A DNA stretch of 64,000 bases. Source: Coccinella septempunctata (Eukaryota; Arthropoda; Insecta; Coleoptera; Coccinellidae). The stretch lies in the NCBI RefSeq assembly GCF_907165205.1, contig NC_058198.1, positions 21,761,240 to 21,825,239 of the forward strand, in the 5' to 3' direction. The notes beneath the pieces are model-generated. The model worked only from the letters and a program-made list of their open reading frames with translations, was not told where the DNA came from and ran no database searches. This document shows positions 53,173 through 64,000 of this stretch, in pieces. The position numbers and the translations under genes were made by a program. The first letter of the stretch is position 1. Each line of letters opens with the position of its first letter.

Positions 53173-54073
53173 GGTAATCATGACTTTTCGTCATGTGGAT
53201 GTGGGCGGATCTTCGACATCCCAATTACGCACGCGCGAACAGTATCATCGGGGCATTTTGTTGCCAGATTGTGCAAAAGCCGTATCTTCGGAATCGGACT
53301 TCGATTTATAGAAACTGATATTATTGCCAATTGTGGAAATTAATCACATATCACATTATACTCGTATGTAGGCTTCTCCGCATTAATTTTCTTAAGAAAT
53401 CCTTTCGAAAATAAATAAAATAGTGTTAAGAAATGACAGCTCTATTCAGATGAGAGGAAGTTAGAAAATGGATACCTATTAACACATAAACAATTGCATA
53501 AATTAATCTATGTATTTGAGTCTGAATTTAGCAAAATTCTGAGATAGGATTTTTTCCACTTTTTACAGTAAACACCTGACCTGATTTGTTACATTTGCTT
53601 CATTCAAAAATTCACTTTCAAATAATTTAATTTTTAAATAGTATTTCAAATAAATGTATAGTTGAATTATAATATATTGTTTATATAGAAAGTCATGTGA
53701 TAAAGGGAATAATAACTTTTGATCTTATCGGTTATTATCTTTATATGGAAAGGAATTTAGTACTTTCCAAACAATTTATTTTGATTTCTGAGCTGATATC
53801 CATCAGTATCATTCCGTGATACCGAATGAAAATCATTGGAATATTAGATTCCTCGTAATCTAAATTGTTTCTCAGTAGTTTCAAAACAAAACAAAAACAA
53901 ACACTTTCACTTCCACACTCAAGGGACGTTAACTTTGAATTCGATCCGGATATGTCAAAATATTTTGCTTCTATCATTCATTCTTCAAATACCTGAATAA
54001 TCGTCACATCTGGCAACGTTGCTGCTCATGTTAAGGACCGCCCACATCCACATGACGAAAAGTCATGTTTACC
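53173..54073. mobile_element. TIR element with palindromic ends, about 900 bp
   Basis: The left end from 53173 and the reversed right end to 54073 match over about 37 bp. Each end includes the palindrome CATGACTTTTCGTCATG and then TGGATGTGGGCGG. No transposase is found inside. The family is unknown and the target duplication is unclear. Confidence 0.65.
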
Positions 54074-54547
54074 TTACATGCTTATGCGTATTCGAATTGG
54101 AAGACGTCGAGTTCCGTTATCACGAATAAAGAATATTCGATCGGTCGCGCATATAGGCAGATGTCATATTCCTACGCCAGGTTTTTTTAAAGGAAAAAAT
54201 GTTTAACGTATGATAGTTTTTAGCATTCATTCCATAACGTTTATGAGATTGGTAAGAGTAACATTTTCGATTTTCACTTATTATCGACATTTTCGTGGTA
54301 CATTGTATAAATTAGATATCGATAGCATTGGATATTATGGTATTTCGAATGATTTGTTAATTTGCGAAAAAGATCATATCTATATATTTTATGTTATATG
54401 TAATTGAATGTTGATTCAGGATCTATAAGAATTTATTCGTGGGTAAAGTAAAAATGTATATCTAAATGCAATCGAGTCGATGTTATTATAACGTTAAGTT
54501 TGGTATAAAGTTATTAAGTTTTTCACATATGGAATGTTCTGTTACAG
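54074..54547. other. Upstream region of the Arg/Gly-rich gene
   Basis: AT-rich, no coding motif. TCTGTTACAG at its end looks like a splice acceptor for the exon that carries the start codon, so a non-coding first exon may lie here. Confidence 0.35.
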
Positions 54548-54572
54548 AGTTGGTAATCGAAAAGAAAGGAAT

Positions 54573-55683
54573 ATGGAGAGAGTAAGTAATATAAAAGTTT
54601 CGTATTATTAACGTAATAGTTCTGTATTTGTATTCGTACGAGTATTAACATAAATCGATTTTGTGGACGGACTAATCGATAAATTCGAAAAGTATTTGAA
54701 ATGAATCCTTCATGTATTGTTAAAGAAATTTGGCGTATGGTCTCTATCTATTTATCTATCTCTGAGTGAAAGTTTTTTTCTTTTTCTATTTTTGCTGAGT
54801 TATTATTTTTCGATACATGATCGATTATTGTGTCGTTGGATATTATGTAATGCGATACACAAATAATAGTGTTCGTTTATTTATTACAGAGACAGCTAGA
54901 GGACCATTCCAGGCTATTGCGGATTATTGAGGCGGTGGTGGCGGTGACCCCCTACGTAAGTATATAGGGTCACTTATTGGTTTATTTCGTTATTTAGTAT
55001 TTTGTCGTGCGCAAGTTTATTAATGGAATATTATAATATAATATAATGTTTGTGTTGTTTATCTGTTGTATCATCGGCAGTTGCAGTCTGTGATACAATT
55101 CTATGTTATATAAGCGATTGGTAGTGTTTCGAATACATATTAGTCTTTTATTGCGAATCAAGTAATTAATTGCGTATGAAAGAAAAAAGATATCGATGGA
55201 AATGGATGCTGAGAAGAGTTGGCATTTCCTGATGCGTCTTAACGTTTTCATTTTCAACCTTTGGAGAAATAACAGTTAACAAGTATTTATAGAAACGATT
55301 TATTCCTGCATCATTTGTGGTATGTGCTGTGTTCCAGAGATTGGGAGTGTACACCGTTTAGAACGTTTCAGAAAATAAAGAATAACAGTTTTTCTACTAA
55401 CTATACGTTGCATAATTGTTACGTGTGTTATTTATCATTGTTCATTTTGCAGTATCCACGGGGTCACCGCCGCGGACAAGGCCGCGGCCGGAGTCGTGGC
55501 TACGGCCGGGGTCGGGCGGGCCGCGGCTCCATTAGACGATACCGATGGCGGAGCGGGAGGAGAGCGGCGAGGGCGGTGGAGGCCGGTCCCTCCTCCAGAG
55601 AGGCGCCACCACCAACGCCGGTGGGGGAGGCGGCGGCGGCGGCCGTGGAGGTGGGGACGCAAGAAAGTGAGCCCATGGAATAA
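54573..55683 (+). CDS. Three-exon gene for a 101-residue Arg/Gly-rich protein
   Basis: Exon 1 (54548-54581) holds ATG GAG AGA just before GTAAGT. Exon 2 (54890-54955, 66 bp) lies between TTATTACAG and TAC|GTAAGT. Exon 3 (55453-55683) follows TTTTGCAG. All junctions are phase 0 and join into one frame. The N-terminus is a short helix-like segment (RRQLEDHSRLLRIIEAVVAV), then come repeated RG/GR units (GQGRGRSRGYGRGRAGRG) and a Pro/Ala/Glu-rich acidic tail. The stop is embedded in AATAAA. Exon 3 is very GC-rich in AT-rich DNA. RG repeats often bind RNA; the family is not recognised. Confidence 0.6.
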
Positions 55684-55689
55684 AAAAAT

Positions 55690-56309
55690 AAAAGTATTAA
55701 AAAGATATTGGTTTTTGATTAATGGTATTGTTGTACGAGAGAAAACGGTCGATTGTACAATCCTTTTTCCTATATCCTTGCGTCGAGAAAGCGTTCACGT
55801 ACGTTGACATAAGGACGATGCAAATAATCAGTTCAATATCGCGTTATGTTCTATTGAAGTATTATACATATATTGGTAGATAAGTATGTCGATAAGTAAT
55901 TAAGTGGAGGAACTGGGGACATGTCAATTCTATCTCTGCTATGTATATATATATATATATATATAGTAATAGGCAATTGATGGATTATTACGTTTGTGTG
56001 TATAGATAGAAATGGTGGATGCGCTTATTGTCGATTGGGAGATTGTGGTGTTCCATTGTAATTGTTACACATGGAAAAAGCAGCAGATTAGGAGTAGGGT
56101 GGAATTGGAGTATGGAATAATGCTTCAATGAGGAAATATGCCTAGGTGTTCTGTATGTTATAGTTCCTTCGGTTGCGATAAGAACTATGGTTCCAACCAG
56201 AGACATAAAATGTATATCCTGGTTTCAACTAATCGGGGGCTGTGGGCAGTATATACATTTTGGTTACGTCTGGTTAGTTAGTAAGTGGGTGGCACAGATC
56301 ACTAATATC
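55690..56309. other. No recognised gene; contains a TA repeat
   Basis: A (TA)n microsatellite of about 11 units lies at 55944-55965. Otherwise no motif. Confidence 0.5.
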
Positions 56310-56420
56310 AAAGAGGAACCTCTTTGCTAATATACGGTGGGCGGTCCGTATATGTCGAATTACTGACAATGTGGTCAATATCAGTCACCAGAGTAACCGC
56401 TCTGGTAACTTTCGGTTACC
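56310..56420. repeat. Row of adjacent short hairpins
   Basis: Successive stems: AAAGAGG/CCTCTTT (56310-56325), ATATACGG/CCGTATAT (56330-56353), ACTGA/TCAGT (56362-56385), ACCAGAG/CTCTGGT (56387-56406) and GGTAAC/GTTACC (56404-56420). The last two overlap and cannot form together. This could be a structured RNA or a recombination-prone site. Confidence 0.5.
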
Positions 56421-56567
56421 AAATGTGTATCATTGAACTAAAGAAAGTTTATTGATGGGTATATACGGACCATACGCTGGGTTTCTGCAGAGACTTCTTT
56501 TCTTTATGCGTTTCTGTGTTTACGATATGGACCTCTGTGGGTGTCCATAGAGTTCCATATTAAACCG

Positions 56568-56975
56568 TCATGTGTACGTGAATACATAAAACCAAGAAGA
56601 AGAATTGAAAACTGTCGAGGTGTTGTTCTTAGGGAATTAGAGATTATACCGACTTAACCTAGAACATCTAAAAAGGGTAAAAAACGAATATTCAAAGGAA
56701 AACTATAATTTTATATTACATCTAATGTCTTTTAATTGTACATGTTTCATTGACGGTGAGTTTGTGATATATTGCTTCGTGTCTATCAGAGAATATTAAT
56801 GTGAACAAAGCACTTGTAAAATTTTACGTTATTCGACGTCTTGTTAACTTTATTATCTATGTATTATTTATATTTCAGCTGACCCGATGATGGCCTAGTG
56901 CCGAAATCGATAGTCAAAGTATATTGTTATAAAAACAAGTGTGTCTTACTTTACCAGTTAATTAATGATTATCAT
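56568..56975 (+). mobile_element. Second copy of the Penelope-like unit, 5'-shortened
   Basis: It matches 11293-11691 closely, but the left inverted arm is missing. The hammerhead-like core has changed (CCGATGA in place of CTGATGA). It ends about 20 bp before duplication copy B starts. Confidence 0.7.
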
Positions 56976-57169
56976 TCATTTCTTAAAATTGTTTTTGCAG
57001 GAATGGTCAATACTTTTTTGGAATTTTTGCTTCGTTTCTCTGTCTATATTAATGTATGATTTTTTTCGTGATTTTTTGCTGACCAAATATTTTAGTCTTT
57101 TTTGATATGAATGAACGATTCTATATATATTCATCTGTTTTCTGATCTAATAAATTTCTCTTTTTTCAG

Positions 57170-57286
57170 CAAGGCGATGACTATCAGATCATTACAGGAC
57201 TTCTCCATCTGGCCAAATGAATTGGACCGCGTAGAAGCCATAAGAATGATACGTTGAGGAAGTATCAGCATCCTTTAGAGGATTAA
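57170..57286 (+). pseudogene. Terminal exon, copy B (nonsense)
   Basis: Same acceptor (TCTTTTTTCAG) and frame as 41591-41707, but a TGA at 57218-57220 stops it after 16 codons. The downstream stop and AATAAA are kept. Confidence 0.55.
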
Positions 57287-57384
57287 TAAAATTGTATTCA
57301 TTTTTTTGAATAAATTAATGTATATTCTGTAAAAATGCATTCTTTTTAACACCCTCAAGACATGAAGAAAACATTCTAGTAATG

Positions 57385-60300
57385 TTCCCGTATTGAAATC
57401 ATATAATCATTCAAATTTCTCGAAATCATTGATACAAACTTGAAGTTTTTCGAAAAAAACGAGTCGAAGAAAATATTCACTTCCATTATTGCTGAATATA
57501 AGAATTGGGAAATGCTGATACATAGTAGGAGATAAAGGGAGATTCTTTCCAAGTCTTTCCTGCAATTTCTGGATCAGCTGTCTACCTCGGATCAAAAATC
57601 GCCGTATACGACCGTTTTTTCGAAATCAGTTCATTCCTTCTGTTTCGTTTTCAATAGTTCTCCCCATATTTTCGGAATAAGAAAAAAAACGGGACTGGAA
57701 TTCGTAGAAAACATAGGATTCATATCCAAAAAAAGTTAAGTTACAATGAAAATCTCCGACTAACTACGCCACTGAATTGTTCATAGAAAAGTGACTTAAG
57801 AATGAACATCCGGATGCGACAAGAATTGAAAAGTCAGCATATTTGATTAGTTCACATTTTCATCTGAATATTTATCTCTTCTTACTCGAAAACCTGGCAA
57901 AGTGCCTTTCGAACCATTTTTCCCAATTTTTTTCAACTACGTTACTCCAACAAATCGGAATCACCATCACCCTATACAATTGAGATATAACACTATGAAA
58001 ACGGAAAAGCATTACGGAGATCCGACACACCGGATTAATAGCGTCACTGCGCTCAATTCGTAAGGCGTCGTCCCTACGTCTCGGTAATTATAACGAGTGG
58101 AATAGTTGATGTAATAAACAATCCACCCCGGCAATACCGTTAAGTGGTAAACCCTTTATGATTTTAATACTTACTTTTAATGCGAACCTGCCCTCTTAAG
58201 GGTCGGAATCAGGAAAGAAGCCGCCAGGAATTTGATGGAATTTTCTGAATATCGAGTAATGATTAGAATTATACTCCATTCACATTTATTTTATCAGTCG
58301 ATTGGCCATGAAATAATTTTATCAAGTTTGTAACTAGAACGGAGTAAGGTTGGCCATAAAATGTCGTTAATGTCATAACGCCGTTGCCACAACTAATATC
58401 AATTTTTATTACGAAAATGACAAAAGTGTTTGAAAAAAGTGACAGGGTTTCAGGCAGTGGCTATTTAGAATTCAGGTCCGCTCATTCAAATAGTTATACC
58501 CTGATATTCTAAAATCTACAATTCGTCAGACGGTAGCGAACATATTCAATGTAAGTGAATTTATAAAATGTTTCATCTGAATCTATACGACTTATATTTT
58601 AGCTGAATGTTTCCAAAATCAGAAAGATTGTGAATGAAGAGGATGACAAAGAATTTCCTTCTATTGGGAGACCCAAAAAAGTGGTGGCATTTGAGAATTT
58701 TATGTTTGAGTGAATTAATGCGAAAAGTTTACTACCGGATTTTCGATTAAGGTCATCGTAGAATAAGTTCCAGAAAATTCATTTTTCTATTTCTCAATTG
58801 ACTTGTCCTATACATTGTAAATGTCTTAAGGTACCAATAAATACCTAATTATTATTATTATATCAATGTATTATGATGAACAGCCGCCAGTTGTCCTGTT
58901 AATTGTTTATTCATGTGAAATTTTTGTTCAAAGGTTCAAGTTCATCTTGACTTGAAACTTCCTTTAATTCCTTTTACTTACCTATATTGATGCAGGATGA
59001 TTTTTGTTGAAGAATTTATAATTATTATAATTATCTGTGATTTCCTTCGGGCGATACCCATTCCCAACCACTGCATCATATGCATTTCATCTTCGGGTTA
59101 ATATTTTTGAAATCATCTACAACTGATGTAACGTATTCAAACTTTAGCCAAAGAAGATAACGAACATTAACTCTCCTTAAGCCAGTGCATATTATGATAT
59201 TATACTGATCTCTTGTATTTTCCATGCAAATAATTGGATTTGGCACGCCTTCAATCAGTTTTTTCAAACTTGAAAAAGATTCGACATTGTAATAAAATAC
59301 ATAATACAGAGGGAAATGTGTCAAATTTCCATGGCCAACCATGGAATAGAAGTGAATGGAGTACACCAACTCGAAATATAGTTGCGAAAAAATTCAAGGT
59401 CATTCAAATCATTTTTTTGAGTAGCCCCTGTTTAGATTTAGCCCCCTGAACATGGTACTTGAAAAGCAAACTGGCAGAAGTCAAATTATTGAGCAAAACA
59501 TCAATAAAGATTAGTAATACAGGATGTTTTTAGATGATGATGGTATTATGGCAGAGTGTGTCAATTTCGAACTTATTTGATATTCATCTCAAAACCTTTT
59601 AGTGAGGAATAATTCGAATCCAATTGCAATGTCCCAATCATTCATAAGGAATCTGTATTCGAAGATTATAGAGTTAATAACTCTCTAATCTTTGTCTGTA
59701 TTTTAGTAAGGATGACGTGATCTCTGGTACTAATGTCATTTTGAAATATAATATAGAAATTATTGCCATCTGTCCAAGTTTCCACAAGAAAAGCTTTAGG
59801 AAACGTTCGCTTTTATAAAATTTGATTTTAGCATCGCTTTTTTCTCAGGACTCGAAATGGAAGTAAAAAAAATTGAATTCATGATTCATTTTCGAATGAG
59901 AGAGCTGTAACCGACAGAAGGAATTCTTAACTTGTTGCTAATTCCCATTATGATCTGACGAACGATCATAATGATCTTGGGATGATAATGGGGTAGGTAC
60001 TTCATAAATGGGTACCTCGAGATTCGAATTTCTAGAACTACAAGACCTCGTCAATAAGTCAGAAAAAGCTCTTGACATGTTTACATTCCAATGGGTAAAA
60101 CCGAAGGCAGACAGTTCGAAGGTTCAATAAAAATGTCAGTATTTCGGACCCATGCAAATAAGCACACCTGAAGTACACAATTGTACTTTATGGGGAATAC
60201 CTTCTTTCGAAGAGTGCTGTGTAAATTTCTCAAAATTTATAGGTTTCTTGCGGATTTCATGAGTTACATGGTCAAATTATAATCGTTGTACGTAGAAATG

Positions 60301-60429
60301 TACGTTTCCGATCTCGATTTCGAGAGATGGATGATGATTAAGATCAAATCCCTCTATCAATCATATTCAGTTGAATTCAGGTTTAAAGAACCGTGATCAT
60401 TTTCTACTCGAGACGTAGTCCGCAGCCCC
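57385..60429. other. Non-coding part of copy B
   Basis: Counterpart of 41918-44952. A minus-strand frame of 97 codons (59076-59369) is longer than in copy A only because of an indel. No motif is seen. Confidence 0.5.
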
Positions 60430-61551
60430 ATGTCAGGTTATAAATCCGCACCGTTGCGTTGTCTCGATGCGTCGCAGGTCGCCCAGACCCTTAAATTAGA
60501 TTACGGGAGGCGGTACCCCGAACAGCCATTTGCTATTAATATTGATTATTACCGTTGCAGGATGGAGAAGTACAGTTTTGAAGCCATTCTGGGGGAAGGT
60601 GGCTTTGGCCGCGTCTACCGCGTCAGGGAAAGTGGCCAGGAGGGTCAGCAGCGGGCACTCAAGGAGGTCCGCCTGAATCCGGAAGCCGTCAGGGAGGCAG
60701 AATTCATGGGCCTCTTTGACCACTGCAACATACTACCGCTCATCGAGACGTTGGTGGAGCCCCCACACCTGTATCTGCCGTTGTGTGAGGAGGATTTGGG
60801 GACCTTCCTCGCCCGCGATGGTCCGAGGAGGAATCCCTCGTCCTTCTACCGGGTAGTCCGCCAGATCGCTGTGGGCCTCGCAGAATGCCATCGGCACAGC
60901 GTGGTCCACCGCGATCTGAAACCTGGCAACGTGCTGAGACAAGGGGCTCGGTTTATGCTAGCCGACTTTGGGGTGGCCGAGCAATTTACACCGTGCCGAC
61001 CACTCCTAACAGAGTTGGCTGGCACTCCACTGTATTGGAGCCCGGAGCAACTCCGCCGGGAGCCGTACAGCACCGCGGTGGACCTGTGGGCCTTAGTGCT
61101 CGTGGCCATGAACGTGGCCGGCCCTGCCAGACCGACGGCCAGGCTACAGAGCACTGGGCCTCTTCCCCGGGCGGAGAACGCCAGAGGGAGTTGGCCCAGC
61201 TGCACCCGTCAGTTGTCTGGTTTGTCGAAGGGCTTTTGATGGACGAGCCGTCCCTCCGCCGACCAGTGGGAGTGGCCGGCCGTTCATCTGTCAGCCGTGG
61301 TGGACCTGGAGAAAACCCCGTCGCCACCGTCCGATGGTCCGTGGGTGACCCGCCTACCGCTGGACCTGGCATCCAGACTGCGAACCGTGCAGAATCCCTC
61401 AGAATGGACGAGGAGTCTGAAGCGGAGGGTGCGGGCACTATTGCCAGAGGGAAGAGAAGGCTCCCGAGTCCGCCACCGCTTCAGATTCCCGTCCAGCACC
61501 GTGCGCCGACTCTGGGTGCCGCCGGACTCTGACAGGACCGGGGAATCGTGA
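60430..61551 (+). pseudogene. GC-rich protein kinase, copy B (frameshifted)
   Basis: The same protein as copy A, with GEGGFG, ALKEV, HRDLKPGNVL, DFG and SPEQL all intact. Relative to A, a 7-bp deletion near 61117 shifts the frame, and a stop follows at 61237-61239. A second, 8-bp deletion near 61258 restores the frame, and the C-terminal tail reads on to 61551. The net loss is 15 bp, but about 140 bp is read out of frame and carries the stop, so the full protein cannot be made. A truncated kinase of 269 residues would still hold the catalytic motifs. Confidence 0.8.
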
Positions 61552-61705
61552 GGTAGTCCGTGTCTAGTCCCAGTGGGACTGAGGGAATCGAAAAAAAAAT
61601 TTTGTTTTAATAATCACATACAAAATTAGTATCACACTCACCTGTCTCTTTTTCTAGAAAGAACTGACCGTTGAGGCCCCGAATTGTCCCCTATCCGACA
61701 CCGCA

Positions 61706-62092
61706 ATGGTGGAAGATAACATTGAGGTGGAAATCCTAGACCGTCTCGACAGTGAGCTGTGATTTGTGGACCCCGAGGAGGTGGACATGCTCGAGGATCC
61801 ACCCAGACCGGTCCCCTTACCGTTGGGAGCAGCGAAGGCCTTCCTCCGCCCGACGCCGAATACCGCCGCCGGTTACTCCGCAACACCGTCCCCAGCGCTC
61901 GGATCGGCGTTTCGTAATTTCACATTATACATTTTGTTAGCGCATTTACTCAAAACTATTCCGGCTCTTTTCTCAGATGGAGAACGTTTGGAATTGATGG
62001 ACCCTTATTCAATACTGGCAAGCGCTACTGAGTACTATACACAGAGCGCAACCAAGTATGAAACGGTATCCGATTCAATCCCCTCCAGATAG
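61706..62092 (+). pseudogene. Second GC-rich ORF, copy B (nonsense)
   Basis: The frame starts MVEDNIEVEILDRLDSEL and meets TGA at about 61759-61761; the rest (DPEEVDMLEDPPRPV onward) stays open. It lacks the 30-bp near-duplication of copy A. Confidence 0.55.
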
Positions 62093-62280
62093 AAACCCTG
62101 ACGAAGACAATAGCATATGTCCCGTATTTTCTCTTATTCAGAACGTCGATTCGCTTTGCGAACAACAGGCGTTTGACGAATTGAGAAGTCCGGGAACAGG
62201 TTCGGATCACGGCAGAAATGATGCCAGCGGTACAATAATAAAGAATGATCACGCCTAAACGGAGATTCAATGAATACAAC

Positions 62281-62520
62281 AATAAGGATAAATTCAGATG
62301 CATATCACCCGTTGATATGAATATCAACAAGGAAAAAAAAGAAGCTTTGTTGCTCTGATCAGGTCAAATGAGACCGAAACCATGGTCAGCATCTGCTTTT
62401 CTCCGATGGGACGTACTCCATTTGGCGCCTGATGCTGGCAAATTGGCTAGCTCGATTCAGACCGTAACACTTGTTGATATTCATATCAGCCGTTGGTATG
62501 CATCTGAATTTATCCTTATT
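62281..62520. mobile_element. Fold-back MITE 1, copy B
   Basis: Counterpart of 46855-47094, with the same inverted arms. It was therefore in place before the duplication. Confidence 0.75.
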
Positions 62521-63451
62521 CATGAATTATGAACACTTACTCTAATTTTTATATTTGGTCTTTTTCTACTTCATAATTTTCATATCAAAATACCTTCGAA
62601 AACGCTACCTACACAGAATCGAGATTTACCAAGAGTATCTTTTTGGAGTAAAATTAATAATAATGTTTCACTGGAAATTTTGATTAATAAATCTAAACTC
62701 GAAAAGCTGTTGTTCAATTCTACTTTGTACAAAGCAGGTAACAAGCTCATTCTATGCGAGTCAGATATAAAAAAAATTCATGAGAGTTGTCAATTTATTA
62801 TTGCAACATATTTGTACCTATAATTTTTTTTCAAAGCCCTTCACCTTGAATACGGAAGGCGATACAAAAATTTTCTTCCAAGCAAACCCCAATTATTTAT
62901 CAGTTTTCTACCTATCCTAGAGAAGGGGTCACCCTTTTTATACCTTAACACCCTTCATAATCAAATCATTTATTGGTCTCTCAGGACATGAAAAATCTAT
63001 TAGACAAGTCAGAAAAGATATTAAGCTTGAAGGTACATAGCATCTTCAGAAACATCATTTAAAAATTCATAAACAGCATAATAGCATTTTTTAAAAAACA
63101 AAGTTTTTACACTCCCCTTGAATTGAATGATTGAATAATTTTATGACCTGATACATGGGCGACATCTCAAATTTTTTAGATTTATGTTTAGATATAAACA
63201 TTACTGTTCCACTTCTAGTAATGTAGTTGTGAAAGCTAGATAATTGAGGAAGGCTTTTCTCTTTCTCCTGGATATAAAATTAAAATAGAAGATAAAATGA
63301 GTACACTATTTTGTACAGAAACTGGTCTATAGGACGACCTTGGACTTATATTATAGATCATACGCAGAATAAGTTTCTGTATAATATGAAATGGATCACG
63401 CTTTCATAGTGAGGCAGGTAAATAATTAACTAATTCAGATGCATAACATCC

Positions 63452-63821
63452 GCAGATAATGGAATCAACGAATATTACGATCTAAATCGAACTAACAAAT
63501 GGGATTAAAGCATATGGATGCATACTGCTATCTTCGCTCTGAGAGTTAGGAAATTGAATTGGGTTGGTTCCCGTTTCTCTGCCCGCTACTGAAATGAAAT
63601 AAAAGTCATAGTTCATAGCCTTTCGTTGTTAAATGAGTTTTGTTGCTCTGACGAGGTCAAATAACCAATAACCATGGTCAGCATCATTGGACCTTTATAC
63701 ATCTTTATACAATGTCAGCATCTACTCTTTGTCGACGAAATGAAATTTCTGGTGATACTTCAAGCGATGGCAGTTTGTTAGTTCGATTTAGATCGTAACA
63801 TTCGTTGATTTCATCATCTGC
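63452..63821. mobile_element. Fold-back MITE 2, copy B
   Basis: Counterpart of 48149-48485. It is about 33 bp longer because of an inserted stretch near 63685-63718 that repeats GTCAGCATC. Confidence 0.75.
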
Positions 63822-64000
63822 TTTCTGTATAATGAAAACCCTACCAGCATCTGAAGAATTTGTCCACAGAAGTACGTTGTAAGAAAACCAAGCTGTAGTA
63901 GATATTGATTAGAGATTAAATAGGTAGCAAGTGTCTTACTCTATTTATAGCGAAATAAGAGCTATTCAATTTACTGCAAACCGAATCAATGTGATTGAAC

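Larger units (their letters stand above)
56998..64000 (+). repeat. Direct duplication, copy B (runs off the window)
   Basis: Collinear with 41419-48649. It lacks the 97-bp scrap at 41806-41902 and has private indels, such as a 29-bp insert near 59318-59348. All coding pieces in it are damaged. Confidence 0.9.

Overview
The window looks like a gene-poor, repeat-rich stretch of an arthropod (most likely insect) nuclear genome. The background is AT-rich, introns are GT-AG, AATAAA signals are present, and the mobile elements are of kinds common in insects: I-, Jockey- and R2-like non-LTR elements, BEL/Pao, Gypsy, Copia, Helitron, mariner/Tc1, and hAT and Harbinger MITEs. There is no bacterial operon structure, and I found no rRNA, tRNA or CRISPR array. 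Nothing here fixes the species.

Layout. 1-1010: 3' end of a non-LTR retrotransposon. 1058-6905: an LTR-like module followed by a broken Helitron Rep gene that is split by a 2.2 kb composite insertion. 8614-10850: a decayed Copia element with a hAT MITE in its gag. 11151-11691: a fold-back, Penelope-like unit with a hammerhead-like core. 12312-13247: a long inverted-repeat element. 13441-13699: a BEL scrap. 14192-18036: a nearly intact I-type element that abuts a BEL LTR. 18037-24398: a BEL/Pao element carrying a solo LTR inside its integrase. 24585-24735: a Harbinger MITE. 25125-34440: a Jockey-like element whose ORF1 is split by a complete Gypsy element (25568-33349). 34449-37581: a second LTR-module plus Helitron copy, cut by a mariner element (37582-40266). 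40686-41242: a Tc1-type MITE.

41419-64000 is dominated by a direct duplication of at least 7 kb (A from 41419; B from 56998 to the window end), about 15.4-15.6 kb apart and very similar. Each copy has a candidate 3'-terminal coding exon, a GC-rich protein-kinase gene, a second GC-rich ORF, two related fold-back MITEs and the 3' end of a minus-strand non-LTR element. In copy A all three coding pieces are open. In copy B each carries a lesion. Between the copies lies a small three-exon gene for an Arg/Gly-rich protein (54573-55683).

The most unusual observations are these. The two LTRs of the Gypsy element differ by an exact 268-bp GT-AG intron-like segment. Its gag-pol junction has a textbook -1 frameshift heptamer. 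The kinase module is GC-rich, lies in AT-rich DNA and has one copy kept open while the other decays. The Helitron protein has an N-terminal run of four motif repeats. The Penelope-like unit has perfect 51-bp arms. All family assignments come from reading motifs by eye; no database search was run.
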